Positions 33,545 to 46,860 of a stretch of DNA of 64,000 nucleotides are shown here, one piece after another; within the stretch, counting starts at the first letter, position 1, and each line of letters begins with the position of its first letter. The notes under the pieces are model-generated. The model was not told the DNA's origin. It searched no databases and was given only the letters and a program-made list of their open reading frames with translations. Location of the stretch: the NCBI GenBank assembly GCA_963576785.1, contig OY756139.1, positions 62,001 through 126,000 of the forward strand, given 5' to 3'. The DNA is from Chlorophyllum brunneum. Taxonomy: Eukaryota > Basidiomycota > Agaricomycetes > Agaricales > Agaricaceae. Both the position numbers and the translations under genes were made by a program.

Positions 33545-34876
33545 ACTAGCTACTCCAACACATTGAAAGGTTTGTGAACCCGATGGATTTGTACGAATAT
33601 GCAAAGTGTAGTTCTGGGGCCTGTCGCGAATATATGTTTCAAATATCTGGGTCAAAGGCTCTTTTAAGTGCAACCAGTGGAGCATGATGTAGCCTTTAGT
33701 GACCGGAACCCATTAACAATTCTCAGCACCTTGAAGCTTGAAGGCCGGGAGGAACGCAGCTAGAGGAGATCCTGTATCGACGAGAAATACGTAGGACTCG
33801 GGTGCTGCTGTTAAGGTAGAAAGGTATATACGAATAGGTGTCCACCTGTGTTGTTCCTTTCTGCCACATGTATTAAGCGGTATCAACAACCTGCCAGCAT
33901 CGCACCTACTCCCTTTCATTTTCAGCTTTTGGTTGAACGTCGAACCGGACCCTCACAGCCTTCATTTAATTTCCTGAATCAGAAATTCAGAGACAGTGTC
34001 CTCGGTTTCGGAACATATTTCATGTCCGGCTTGACTAGGCTCAGGTCTACTTTCATCCCTTCAACTTCTCGTGCACTGTATCTGTGGTCACAAGTTATCC
34101 CGACATACCGAATACGCGAATCCATTCACATCAAACTGCCTTTTGGGTACAAACGGCTTGAAGTCTTAATCTTCACCGCAAAACTCTCTAAGCAATAAAT
34201 GGGAAGCCGTATTTGATGGCTCTGCCGACTGACGTCAACGCGACCAATCTTAATGTCAAACCTGAGGATATGACACCTTCTAGCGGACAAGTCTTTATCT
34301 TTAAGGGTAGTTTGATGGCTGTTTAATGGAGAAAGGGTCATTGAGTGCGGTTTACAACGCGTGTGGTCCACGTTCGGTCAATATAGGGAAGGTAGAATCA
34401 ATGTGCGGCGTCTTTATATTCGGTTTACCGTAGGATCTTGCAGAAAGCAGTCTAGTTGCGGTACGGTTGTCGCTGTGATATTGTCAAGCTTTAGTTGTGA
34501 TAAATAAATATTCAAGTCGAGTCGAATACTCCCTCCCTGCAATCCTCTGAAGTCAAAAACCCGGCTGAGGTCAGAAACCGGCCTCAGCGAGCTTTTAGAC
34601 GTACACACAAGCAAAGCACAAATTAGACGTTCCATTCAACATGTCACTGGGAACATTCAATCAGACCCTGCCGCCCATTTACTAGTACGAAACCAAGACG
34701 CGATGAATGATGTATCGTTGCGGTATTCGGGTCTCGCGAGGCTCCTGATGTCGGGTCGTACCATCAAGAAATTTTTGCAAGTCGAGTCTTTCGTATAAAA
34801 AGGCCGTATTATTTTAGAAGAGCTACAACCCACTCCGGTGTTTTCAGCTTTCATCTACTCTCCTCTCTCAAACACG
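33545..34876. other. intergenic, no gene recognised; promoter at right end
   Basis: About 1.3 kb between the two paralogues. No supported coding sequence is seen. A strong TATAAAA at 34794-34800 lies 77 bases before the ATG at 34877. Confidence 0.45.
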
Positions 34877-35488
34877 ATGTTCAAATTTGTATGCCCAGCT
34901 GAATTTATCACAACTGATCAACCTGAATTAACTTTTCATTAGGTTTTGTTGTCCAGCCTCTTCGCCGTCGCCTTGGCCGACCCTACATACACCTGTTATT
35001 CCGGTGGAAATGGTCCGGCGAGCGACTGTGCTCGGTTCATCAGTCAGTTCTGTACTGATGTCGCAGCGGAAAAGGTGATGTTTTCTTCTTACTAAGTGTT
35101 AAAATACGTTCACTCATGCGACCATTGCAGATCATTTCGGGCGACTCAGTCAGTCACTGTTACGTGTTCAACGATGACACTAGATGTATGTTATCCGGTT
35201 CCCGCTTCTGTCTCAGTTAGAGTATCCATTCTTCCTGATACAGGTGAATTGTGGGCATACAACTCTCGAGATGTTGATGCCAAACCGAACCAAAACAACT
35301 GCGAGAACATTCTCAGCTACCTCGCCCAGAACTGCTACCCGGTGAGTTATGCACATTTTCTATCCGGATGATCCAAGTACTTATCAATGTCATAGGGTGG
35401 AGAGGGTACTGTGGCCGCCAACTCCTATACCTTTGCTGTCGATTCCAATTCCGGCCGTTGTGCCGCTCATGGCCAACCTGGCAATTAG
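34877..35488 (+). CDS. small secreted 8-cysteine protein, paralogue 2
   Basis: Five exons (34877-34888, 34943-35074, 35131-35185, 35244-35341, 35396-35488) sum to 390 nt, or 129 residues. Exon 1 encodes just MFKF, and exon 2 continues the signal peptide (VLLSSLFAVALA). The eight cysteines align with those of the gene at 32936 (TCYSGG, SDCARF, QFCTD, SHCYV, RCELW, NCENI, NCYPG, GRCAA). Exons 3, 4 and 5 have the same lengths in both paralogues (55, 98 and 93 nt), and exons 1 are both 12 nt, so this is a clear gene duplication with well-diverged protein sequences. Function unknown. Confidence 0.82.
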
Positions 35489-36390
35489 TTCGTTATCATA
35501 GAATGTATTAGTTAATCAGAACCTTTGCTTTGCCGTAATCCTTGAACAACTTGACATAACCCCACGAGAGCCAGTGTTGCCATTTGCTTCCAACCATCTT
35601 GGCGGGTTCCGTGCCTGTACCGTGGAGTCTATGACACATGTTGAGACGTAATGTGTGCCGAGAATGGACGGGGTCAGTATTACGCGATGAAGTTGAAAGC
35701 AGAAGGGCTGGATATTACCCAGGATATGAGTCGTAAATATCCCCAGACGAAAGAGATGCAGTAAAAGGTCAATCCCATGATGGTGTGGACCTGAAGAGCT
35801 TGGTCACCCACTTGGATTGAATCATTGTCGAGCGCTGAACATGAAACAATGAGCGAGATACGGTACGACCAAGCCGACCTCCGTTCATTGCGTATCTCCT
35901 ACCAATTATCCGCGATTTTGCCGTGTTCAAAATACCTCAACGGGGTCTTCGAGTCCCCACTACCGCAGAATGTATCCACTGCGGCCTCACTGGGGAAACA
36001 TAATCAGGGTCATGTAAAGTTGGCGGCTTGAGAGCCTAGTGCCGAGTACCGTGCTATTGAATATCGAGTCATATACAGAAGATTACAACGCTTTCAATTC
36101 TGGGGGGATTCAAAACAATCAAAAAACTTGACTCGGGAGAACCAATGACACAACTTTCTGACCGATTATTCCGAACGACTACAGGATGCATACAGAAATC
36201 TCAGCCGAACATCCTTGATCAAAGCTTGTTGAGAAAGAGTCACGGCGTCATCCCGATGAACGGAAATTCAAGTCTACGGGATATGCAAGACACCGAGAAA
36301 CCACGAAACCAACGGGTACCATCTCCAAGATCAAATATATATCTCCTCCCAACGAGCGAAATTTCCCTTTTCACCTGCTCACCTTCAAGA
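35489..36390. other. intergenic, no gene recognised
   Basis: Between the 3' end of the secreted-protein gene and the 3' end of the minus-strand gene at 36391. The open frame near 36145-36429 is a shadow of the minus-strand gene at its right end. Nothing else is supported. Confidence 0.4.
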
Positions 36391-37687
36391 TCACTTCGAC
36401 CTCTGTGTTACATGACTCCCCGATGGTAATTCCATCTGAATCCTAAGTTCCGTCTTACTCGTAATACCACACCTCGCCATAGACCAATCCGGTGGACATA
36501 GCATACCCTGGGCTTGTATTTGCCCTTCATCATCTTCTGTATATGTTATGACATACAAAGCCGCTCTACAGGTGAAAAAGGTTTTCAAAAAAAGATCATT
36601 CAGTGATTTGTGGAAAATGTTTTGTTATATTGGGAAGCGTACCTATCATAATCAAGGTCGAGAGTTTGACACACAGCGCCAAGGACCTTTTTTACTGAAT
36701 GTGATCCTCGGGTTTTGATTTCTGCGCCTTCGTCTTCGTTAGGTCCGTCAACACGGACTTGGAATTTGCTATCTTGGGGGGGTTGATATGCTGCTACTTG
36801 AGCAGGCTCTTCAAGTCTCGCATTATGCATTGGATGAGGTTCTACAAAGTCCCTGAGCATAAGGTATAGAAGGGCTAACATATTGAACATACCTTCTGTC
36901 GCAAAACGCACACCTAGGCGTCTTGTTGATTTACTTACAGGCTTTACAGGCTCCTCCTCAATTTCTAAAAAAAATCAAATCGTCAGGAAGTGTCCAGCAT
37001 CATCAAATAAGTAAGTAGACTATACCTTCGTGATGATCTGATTCATAAAACTCATCATCGTCTTCACTACCATGCCGATGTAAACCATCTTCATTCATCC
37101 CGAACCGAGGCTGAGATGGCTCAGAACAAGCACTCGGAGGTCGATCATCCACTTCATCCATCTTATCCTGTCGTTCCATCCAATCATCCAAGGATTCTTC
37201 CTTCACTTTCTTCAATCCATGTTTTTGTTCTTCCTTCTCGACGAGTAATACCTGATGCTCAGGCGCATTTGAATTAACTTGTGATGTTAGACACAATACC
37301 CAATACGGTATGACAGAAAATAGAAATATGACTCACCTCCACCAGAAATAGAATCATCAGAAACGATAACCGTCACTTCATCCAAACTCGACCTCAACAC
37401 CGGCCACACATCTTCATCAATCTCGACTTTTGATCCCCTACACACGTCCAAAGCCATTGTTTCAAGATTAACAGTGTACACCACATCAATATCAAATTTG
37501 TGTCGAATGTGAGCGATCATTTCCTATGATATTCTCATGAGAAAAAAAGAGAAGCACCGAGTTAAGGGAAAATACGAACGGAATAAGTGTGCGCTTTGAG
37601 CATGAATACTCTGCGAGTACCATAGCAGACTATGAGTACTGGTATGTCTGACGCTGCATTTGTTGTGTATGTTGACGTGAGTAGCAT
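36391..37687 (-). CDS. protein with two ubiquitin-like regions, unknown function
   Basis: Six exons (37687-37580, 37523-37337, 37277-37026, 36964-36893, 36841-36643, 36565-36391; introns 51-77 nt) sum to 993 nt, or 330 residues. The N-terminal part (IPVLIVCYGTRRVFML, TYSEMIAHIRHKFDID, then VEIDEDVWPVLRSS and VTVIV) has the strand-helix-strand pattern of a basidiomycete ubiquitin-like domain. A highly charged, Glu/Asp-rich linker of about 120 residues follows. The C-terminal part (KFQVRVDGP, VKKVLGAVCQTLDLDYDR, LYVITYTEDDEG, ELRIQMEL) again looks like a beta-grasp fold. The domain calls rest on pattern, not on a profile search. The start is uncertain: the ATG at 37687 is the nearest in frame, but an upstream exon is possible. 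Confidence 0.58.
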
Positions 37688-37901
37688 TTCTGTTCTTCCA
37701 ATGCTCGAACGTCAAATTAGGAAATTCCCGACCTTTGCGCCAGCGCGTATTACCTTCCCACGCAAGAACCATATACGTCATTTAGTTTCGGGAATTGTAC
37801 ATAGGGGGTTTTCTACGAGTCCTTCAGAAATAAATCACAGAAACGATTTACATATTCTTCGAATCCTTGATTCCCTTATTATACCCAAATGATCAACCAC
37901 T

Positions 37902-39190
<1,289 letters not shown>

Positions 39191-39570
39191 GATGAAGTTG
39201 CAAGTCAAGTTGTATGGAGAGAAGTGTTTGGGTCAATGTTGGGATTTATATAGCCATCCACTGCTGAGTCTGTGGCGGTTCCTTTGCCGACGCCCGATAA
39301 GGAAGCTGTCTCATCATGTTTCCAAACATAGGCTCAGCGCCATGCGAGTCTCCGATAATTTCATTCTACCCGTCGGTGCTGTGCGACACCTGTGCAATGA
39401 CGCGTCCATCACAGCTATATCAATAAACAATACGTTAGGGTCTATGCCAACCAAAGAGGTCCCACGTAACGAAAAAGAAATAAAATCAGTAAAACAACAG
39501 TATCAACCATTTAATGAATAAGAAAAAAAAGGAGAAAGCGAAAGTCGTTACTTGGTACTGTGTACAAGGG
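39191..39570. other. spacer between the EF-hand gene and Spt7
   Basis: Contains the promoter of the EF-hand gene and the 3' flank of Spt7. No gene is seen. Confidence 0.4.
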
Positions 39571-42500
39571 TTAAGCACTGGCAACAACAACAGGGGGATA
39601 CGGCGGTGACGATCCCTGTCCACCAGTACTACCCCCAGATCCATCACCAGGTCCTTTTTTCTTCCTCCCATTCCCAGTCCCAGCACCCGTCGTCGTCGCA
39701 CCACCTTTCTTCTTCTTCGGACTCGCATTCCCATCTACAATCGTAGTCGGAGGGACAGATCCAACACCACTACCAGGGGCGGTACTCGTACCAACACCAT
39801 TCACATTCGCACTCTGACCACCACCACCACCACCACCACCACCAGCAGACGCAGCCCCCTGCCCTGCATTACCCGCACTTGCACCAGCACCCTTAGATTT
39901 CTTCTTCCCAGATCCGCCCGCTCCCCCACCTTTAAGAATCTGTCCAAGCGGTCCCATCCTAGCTTGTACAGCCGTGGGCGCGTCGTCGGGCAACGTAAGC
40001 CCAGGCAAAGAAGCCAAATCAATTGGCTGTGCTTGTTGTCCCTGTCCCACTCCCGGCTGTGCAGAAGTCGAAGTCGAAGCAGCACCGCGGACCATAATCG
40101 AATTAGTCGATGGTAGTCCTGGGACAGGTGCTTGAGGCGTTTGTGATAGTGATGGACCAGGTAATGCAGGTATTGCTAACGTTGGTCCGGGTAAAGGTAT
40201 ACCAATAACCGGTCCAGGTAACGATGGACCAGGTAATGCAGGTACAGACGGGGGTGGTGGAGGAACGGCACTTGCAGCAGCAGTGGCAAGACTCATAAAC
40301 CTGTTCTGATAATACGGTTTCAACAGTCCAATTTGATCGTCCAACTTGTTCGACGCGAGTTGCACAAAAGGCGGTGGTGGAGGATACGGTGGAGGTGGTT
40401 CGCTGGGTTTGACAGCTGCTGGTTTGAGTTGGTTCTTCTTGCTCTTGAGTAACTTTTTGGGTATACTGAGAGTTGACATTCCGAATTCTTGTGCGATACC
40501 GAGTTCTCGAAGGCCGAGATAATCTTCTCCGAGTAGATCTGCAAACTCTCCGCTGGAAATAACAGATTAGCGTGGTGTGGATTATACACATGTATAAAAA
40601 GGGCGTACATTGCAAGTGCACCCGCCTCTTCCTCGTCTTCATCCTCGAATAGACCCTCATCTTCCAACGTTTCTCCAGCCGTCTAGCAAGTGTTTGAGAT
40701 CCAAGCCAACTCAAATGGTAAGAGTAACACTCACCGTTTCCCGATAAGCACCAACAATCTTCTTCTCCAACTCATTCAACCTCGACGCATATCGTTCCAC
40801 ATCATCCCGAATGTATCTCTCTAAATCCTGGACCTTGGATGTCCCACTCTCAAATAACGTATGCAGAACAATTTCCTAAAAAAATTATTACAGCTCTAAA
40901 CACGTTGGAGTGCACGATACTCACCTCGGGTGTCATAGTCACAGGCCGTTTATCACACAAATATTTAATCGTCCTCCCCACGTTCGATAGATATTCCGAC
41001 ATCACACCCGCCAACACATCCAAAGCAATTTGCGATGTACCTTCACCCCATCATAAACAAAAAAAATACACACACTTTGAAAAACAAAAACGCACCTTGA
41101 AATCCAATATGTTCCAAAATCTTCTGATTAGCCCATTGCATACATCCCCAAGCATTGCATTCTCCAACTTCAACACCTCCAACCCTCGCCAGTGTCATCT
41201 TTGCCTTTTCCTTCCCTTTACCCTTCACCTTCCTCTGCATCATCATCACCCAAGGTTTCTCATCCACTTTTTCATTCAAAATCTCATCGTCCGCAGAACT
41301 CTTCAGACCCATTGTCGAACTCTCCCCTCCACCGTCAAAACCCGCACCTGAACCTGAAGGTCCAGCTACAGGCGCACTACCACCACCTTCCACCACATCT
41401 TCGTTCGCTAATGTCGTAGCATTCAAAGCCGCAAATTTAGTATGGGTATGTCGGACCCTCCGCATTGTTTTAATGTTGGTATTCATCATGTTTAGCAGAG
41501 CATTGGGATTATCAATGTGCGTGGGTGGTACTTCGTCCACCTCCGGCGTGTTTTTCTTCCGGCGTTTTGGTTTTGGTTTTGATTTCGGTATTGATGAGGA
41601 TGAGGATGGCGAGGATGGTAGTGGTGGTCGGCGGGCTTTATGTTCGGAGGATGCGGGACCGAAAGGGATAGGAGGAACACCATTGGCGAGTAGGGTATCA
41701 GATTGCGCTGCGGTCCACCATAGTTCGGATAACTCGTCTTTTGTTCCGTCAGGAGTAGAGTAAGGGGTTACAAATCTAGCACGTTTCCGTGGTCTTGAGT
41801 CATTAGGCGGAGATGATCTGTGTAAAAAGGGCCTAAGTCACTGAACATCAAAAAATGATAGCTTTTAAGAGATGTCGTACTGTTTCCGTTTATCACCGAC
41901 AATCCCATCAGACTCTGTTGTCTCTTCCTCATTCTGCGATGCCATATCTACATCATCCTGTCCTTCTCCGTCTATTGGAGCCAAATCTTTTAGCTGTTGT
42001 ACAAGTTTCTGGTTTGGTTTCTTCAACGCTCCCGCGACTTCCCTATCAAGTTCGTAGAATGCCGCCATACCCTCCGGTGTCCGAGTGATGGCAGGACTTT
42101 CAGGAAATGGTACATCCAGACGAAATGTCGATTGTCGTGAAAGGGATGGTGAGTGTTTGAGTATTGTCGAACCCGGTGTGCCACCCTTTATTGAAGAATA
42201 CGATGGAGAGCGGGTATGTGTCCGACTAGCACCGTTTATTCTTGGAAAGTAGCCAGCGCCTAATTCGGGTGGAATGAAGGGATCCGTGCGTTCGCGTCGG
42301 TCGGTAACATGCTTTAGCAATCGATCTGCTTTAGCTTTGAGGCGTTTAACACACTGTCGGAGGGGGTGATTCTAAATGGGCGCCCATTGTTCTCAGTCTC
42401 GACCCTGAAGAGTGACCTCGGGTGGTCCGAACGCACGCACCTCTGACGCATTGTACGTATAGCAATTCGACCATATGAGTTCGAGATCGTCCTTAAACTC

Positions 42501-43100
42501 GCGTTTGGATTTGTATTGCTTCTGCTTAACTTTCTTGACCATCGTTTGAAAGTCCATGGGATTCGCGATGACTATTTGAGCCACGAGTTAGCACAGTTGA
42601 GATGGCATCAAATAAGCCACAGACGTACCATCATAGTAATCCGGGACTTCTGCTTTCGATACTGGTTTCAGGAATGCTTCCGCATCGCGGTTGTCCTACG
42701 AAATATGACCGTGAGTAGAGCGCGCGTCGGGAGAAGGGAGTGAGCCACGGACGAGGGTTATGGCCTTGAGGTCGAGGAGAAGACCCTCAAGGGCGTCGTA
42801 GAACGAGTCCGAGAGCTTGTTGTCGACGCTCTGCTTCTGGATGGGCCACGGTGAGCATGGGTTTACGAGCGAGGTCAGGAGACATACCCGGCCTTCCCTG
42901 ACGGTGGTGAGGAGGAGTCTGAGGTCTGTCTGTGGCCTGGCATTGCTCTCTGTGAGTGTGCGGAGTAGGTTCTGCAATGAAGGCGGTGAGCTCGGCGCTG
43001 TGGACGACGATGAGCAGCTTACATTCATCCTCCTCGCCAACGTCGTCCACAATCTCCAACAAACTACCCCTTTCAAACTCCGACACCTCCCGCTCCAAAT
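39571..43100 (-). CDS. SPT7: Spt7-like bromodomain subunit of the SAGA co-activator
   Basis: Structural subunit of SAGA in the nucleus. Exons on the minus strand encode, in order: an N-terminal helical part ([36 protein letters not shown]); a bromodomain ([32 protein letters not shown], the conserved Asn in [11 protein letters not shown], then [14 protein letters not shown]); an acidic and basic linker; a bromo-associated histone-fold region ([29 protein letters not shown]); and the Spt7 signature [19 protein letters not shown]. The last exon runs 40552-39571. Its final 300 residues are low-complexity (Pro-rich repeats, poly-Gly from a CCA run near 39820-39846, Lys-rich blocks), unlike yeast Spt7. 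The 5' end is uncertain: the frame reading [18 protein letters not shown] near 43040-43100 has no ATG and must continue in an unseen exon. Total length is roughly 900-1000 residues. Confidence 0.88.
39820..39846 (+). repeat. CCA trinucleotide run encoding poly-Gly
   Basis: About nine ACC/CCA units on the plus strand, read as consecutive Gly codons in the C-terminal tail of the Spt7-like protein. Nearby, at 40153-40240, an imperfect repeat built on GGACCAGGTAATGCAGGTA encodes Pro/Gly-rich repeats. Confidence 0.7.
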
Positions 43101-43442
43101 ACCCACAAATACACAGCCTATATATATCATCCAGACGTCATTATTCGAGAACTCAGTAGCGTCGAATGGCACCGGGGAGTGAAACAGATTCGAGTGGCTT
43201 TAAGACGAGAGGCGATGTCATTTATTCTAGTGAAGCTCTACAGACAATAAATAGCTAACAGGCTGTCTATTGCTGTTCTAATTAAATGGGAAAAAGCAAA
43301 TCTTCTTTGATAAAGTGGGAGGAGTGTAAGTCAAGGGATTGCACCAGATCAGGGCAGGAGAATGGAACAGGAGAGCCTAATTACACAGGGCAAGTTCTGT
43401 ACTTTACTTCTGAACCTCGAATAGTACCCCTCATCCCACACT

Positions 43443-44122
43443 TTAGTTTCCACTCGAAGTTGCGTTGCAGTTACGGCCAGCTACTGCGGGGAGGAATGGC
43501 CTGTTGCACAATATTTCCGAGAGGACCTCAGCAGTAACCTGATCAGCCCCAGAGCAGGTGTTGAAGACGCAAGAAGTGCTGTCCTGGAACGACGTCTCAC
43601 AAAGGCAGGCATTTTGAGAGCTGAAAGCAACGAGTTCAATACAGTGTAATGAATAGGTAGTCGAGCATAACTCACGGGTCACAGTTGTTATCCTTACCAG
43701 CCTGAGCGATGCATCCCGCGATACAAGGTGGGGTGGTTGGGACGCCGGGTGTAGCTCCAGGAGTAGGGGTAGGGAATGGTTTGTTGCACATTTGCTCTGA
43801 GAGGACGTTGGCGGTGTCTTGGTCAGACGAGGAGCAGATGTTGGCGACACAGGTGGTGATGTCTGGGAAGGCCCTGTCGCAGAGGCAAGCGGCTTGGTTG
43901 CTGGAAGGAATGAATTCAGTACACTGTAATGAATAGGCACCTGAACATAACATACGGGTCACAGCTTCTATCTTGACCACCCTGGACGATGCATCCCTGA
44001 ACACAGGGCGGGACCGCTACGGTAGGAGAAGGAACAGTACCAGAAACGGTGTGGCTGGCGCAACTCGACTGAGCAGCGACGTAGGAGACGATGGCGAGGA
44101 TGGAAAGGAGCTTGGAGTTCAT
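43443..44122 (-). CDS. secreted protein with two tandem CFEM-like domains
   Basis: Three exons (44122-43956, 43900-43676, 43620-43443; both introns 55 nt) sum to 570 nt, or 189 residues. The signal peptide is MNSKLLSILAIVSYVAAQ. Two cysteine-rich domains follow, each PPCxxGCIxQxGxDxxCDP, then ACLCxxxFxDxxxCVxNxCSxxDQxTAxVLSExxCN. This is the eight-cysteine CFEM spacing known from fungal surface and haem-binding proteins. The domains are joined by a Pro/Thr linker (PTPTPGATPGVPTTPP). A phase-2 intron interrupts each domain at the same codon (the Pro of CDP). No GPI signal or membrane helix is seen at the C-terminus, so a free secreted protein is likely. A TATTTATA stretch about 80 bases upstream may serve as TATA element. 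Confidence 0.85.
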
Positions 44123-45960
44123 TGTTGAAGGGAGTTGGTGTACAAGAAGCTGATGTTCGAGGAGTAGAACAGTGAAGTGACAAGAAGAAATCGACTGGGT
44201 ATAAATACGCTGGAAGGTGCTGATGCTATGTCAATTGAGCTCGCGCGACCTTTGATTTTCGGACCCTCGAATTTCGCTCCATGACTAAAAGCAGGCAAAT
44301 AGATATTGCCCTGTACACCAGGTTTAAGTATCTTTAGACCAATGAACCGATGTCAGTGAGGACAGGCAGGGTAGATGGCAAAATGTGAAGTAGACAGGGC
44401 GTGTCGCGAAGCTGTCTTTCCACTAACAGGTCTCGAGAGATGATAGTGCCCAAAGGAGATGTGAGCGGTCAGTACCAGGCGCTGAAATCTGGGTAAGTCC
44501 AACGGAACTCCGAGCTAGATGACATGGTCAGTGTTTCCTGTGTCATGGGTGGAGTGGAGACGAGAACGCTTGTTATATGGCCGAATCCCGTGACCATCAC
44601 GATGAGCCTCCATGGATCCACATGTTATGTTATACTCTATGACAAACCAAGGAAGCACCTACTTACACGAGGCGCGACATTCCACTGAAAAGTCTACGCG
44701 GCCTTACCAAAACTTATCGTAAGAAAGCTCCCAGAAATACGTTTACCTCGAGCCATCTCCTTTGCCACTCCATCTGCCACCACTGAAGTCTGCCAGTTTC
44801 ATCAGAGATATCTAACATTCATCGCCGGGCCTGGACCCACCATAGTTCGTTGTTCACTCGGATCACCTCCTAAACTCACGACCCTACCTCGAGTCGGCGT
44901 CAATCCTCACAGCCACTTGGAGTGAATACCCCCATTACGTTTTATTAAATACTTGGCCCAACAGACGAATGAATATACTTTACATCCGTTCCATCATCTC
45001 AATAGGTCCACGGAGTCCTTATATCGTGGTCTAGGCCTTTCAGTCAATCGTTCATCTCTCTCTCCCCTACCCTCAGGTCCACTCTCCGAAACGTCCCGAA
45101 CCAAGAAGCCATTAACCAGTCACAGAAGTGCTATTCATCGAAATGTAGTTGAGGGTTACACACCGTCGAGAGGCCAATATCGAAAAACGGGTCGGGGCTT
45201 CGTTCTTCAAAATTAATTCTCGCTGTCCCCGGAGACATAGCGTCACGACGATGGAAGAAACCCGAACCTAGATTTGTTACCACCGAGAATCAGTCCTCTC
45301 GACCCGGGTACTGCGCCGCAGTTTCAAGGGCGGTGAGAGCGACTCGGTCGTGGGGATCCTGTCCCATTATTTGCGCAGCTACAGGGTGTAGGATGGGTGA
45401 GAAAACACCCACCCTGCAAGAACAGGCGAGATGATTCATGAAGAGCAAGAAAATAATCGAATCACCGGACGACCCTGGGTCACTTCTGTTGAAGGTATGA
45501 ACGTTGGTTCAGGTATATTAACGAATCCGGCGGGTTTTAGAAATCCTATAAACTGTTGTACTACACCAGAGTACACCCGCATCACATCTCGCACTCATGT
45601 CTGGTCTTAATATGTACCTTCCAAGGTGAGTAAAAGCGCACTAGTGATGTACCTGACCTCATTCAAGCTGAGTAATTTATTTCGCACCTCAAGTGGCAGA
45701 AGATGCTTCACGGTTACGTCAAATAGTAACTTTGGAACTAGAAGGACGAGATCACGGCGAGGGGCTAAGCCCTCGTCGGTATCCCCTGAAATAAATAGCG
45801 TAGGCAAACGTGCATTATCAGGATGACAAAGATAACCAGTGAGGCGCAGCAAAAAGTAAGAGGGATAACCGTTCCTTCCTGCAGGTGTTTCGGGTCATAC
45901 ATGGATGTCTGCAGAAGAGCAACTGCATTTGGCTTTTGGACATTTATACCCATGCCAAAG
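44123..45960. other. intergenic, no gene recognised
   Basis: About 1.8 kb. An open frame of 87 codons at 44953-45216 has no domain or signal peptide and I do not support it as a gene. The left end is the promoter of the CFEM gene. Confidence 0.35.
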
Positions 45961-46017
45961 CAGCGGACGCTTACATAATATATGACCTCGAATACCAAGC
46001 GCCCTCATGTCCTTGTT

Positions 46018-46860
46018 CATAGTCGCCCACGATGACCACCCCACTCTCCTATATGTCGATATCTACTTCGCTCATAGACAAGGGCAAAAGCTTCGAGGTG
46101 CAGTAACTCTCAAAATTATTCCATCTACCACCTCTACTAACGTTCGCCACTCTGATAGGAGGTACGAATGGATGATTACATCCAAGCCTACATGACTACA
46201 GGCAAACCACCTCAAGCAGTCCCACAAGTACCTCCAGGCGAAAAGGAACGATCAACACTCGGACTATTACCTTTATTCAAGCCTATACTTGAATATGATC
46301 CCATGTTAGCCGGTCGGCCGAAGGACGTGACACCATCCTCGTCTCATCTTCCGAATTCACGCAAAAAGGATCCTGCAGATATTCCTGTGATCCAGGATTT
46401 CAAAAACGAAAAGATTGGGAATGAGACGTACTTTAACCTTTGTTGTTCGGAACCTTATACTTGGTTTAGTCAAGAGGTACGCAGACGATCTTTTTTTTGA
46501 ATTTCACGCGTTCTGTTCAAGGGGTTCATTGGATTGTGCGACTTAGGAATTACGATATTTTGCATATCAGAAAGGACATCGATACCCACCATCGGATGAA
46601 ATTCAATCAATCACTTCCAAAACTGAATTCGCGCAACATAGTTTTGAGGTGTGTTTACTTCTCGGCAGGGGAGAGGGGAGGACATTTGTGCCACCCCCCT
46701 TACTCGACACGATTATGTGATCACCTAATGTCTGAAATGACTTTTGTTTTCCCATCCCCTTCTCAGGAATTACGCGTTATGTATATGTTAACGGGACGGG
46801 AGCTCACATCAGCACAAATAACTGCTACCACGGAACGACCCGCTCGCACGCTATTTAGCT
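46018..46860 (+). CDS. unrecognised multi-exon gene or gene remnant
   Basis: A series of plus-strand frames looks coding but I do not recognise it. One frame reads LLYVDIYFAHRQGQKLRG and stops near 46195. A second starts at 46168 (MDDYIQAYMTTGKPPQ, LGLLPLFKPILEYDP, ETYFNLCCSEPYTWFSQE) and meets a donor GTACGC at 46477. A later frame after an acceptor near 46767 reads ELRVMYMLTGRELTSAQ and stops at 46860; joining it gives SQE followed by ELRV. Further downstream, 46862-46950 reads EPFRTVFSSPRYLF and ILLWGFRNV in another frame. Exon joins between these pieces are not certain, and at least one frame change is unexplained, so this may be a decayed gene. Confidence 0.3.

Noticed and set aside
39801..40714. 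Minus-strand frames overlapping the Spt7 tail
   Set aside because: Shadow frames over repeat DNA. The Spt7 frame carries the conserved block and the stop at 39571.
44953..45216. Plus-strand frame of 87 codons
   Set aside because: No recognisable feature and no support from neighbours.
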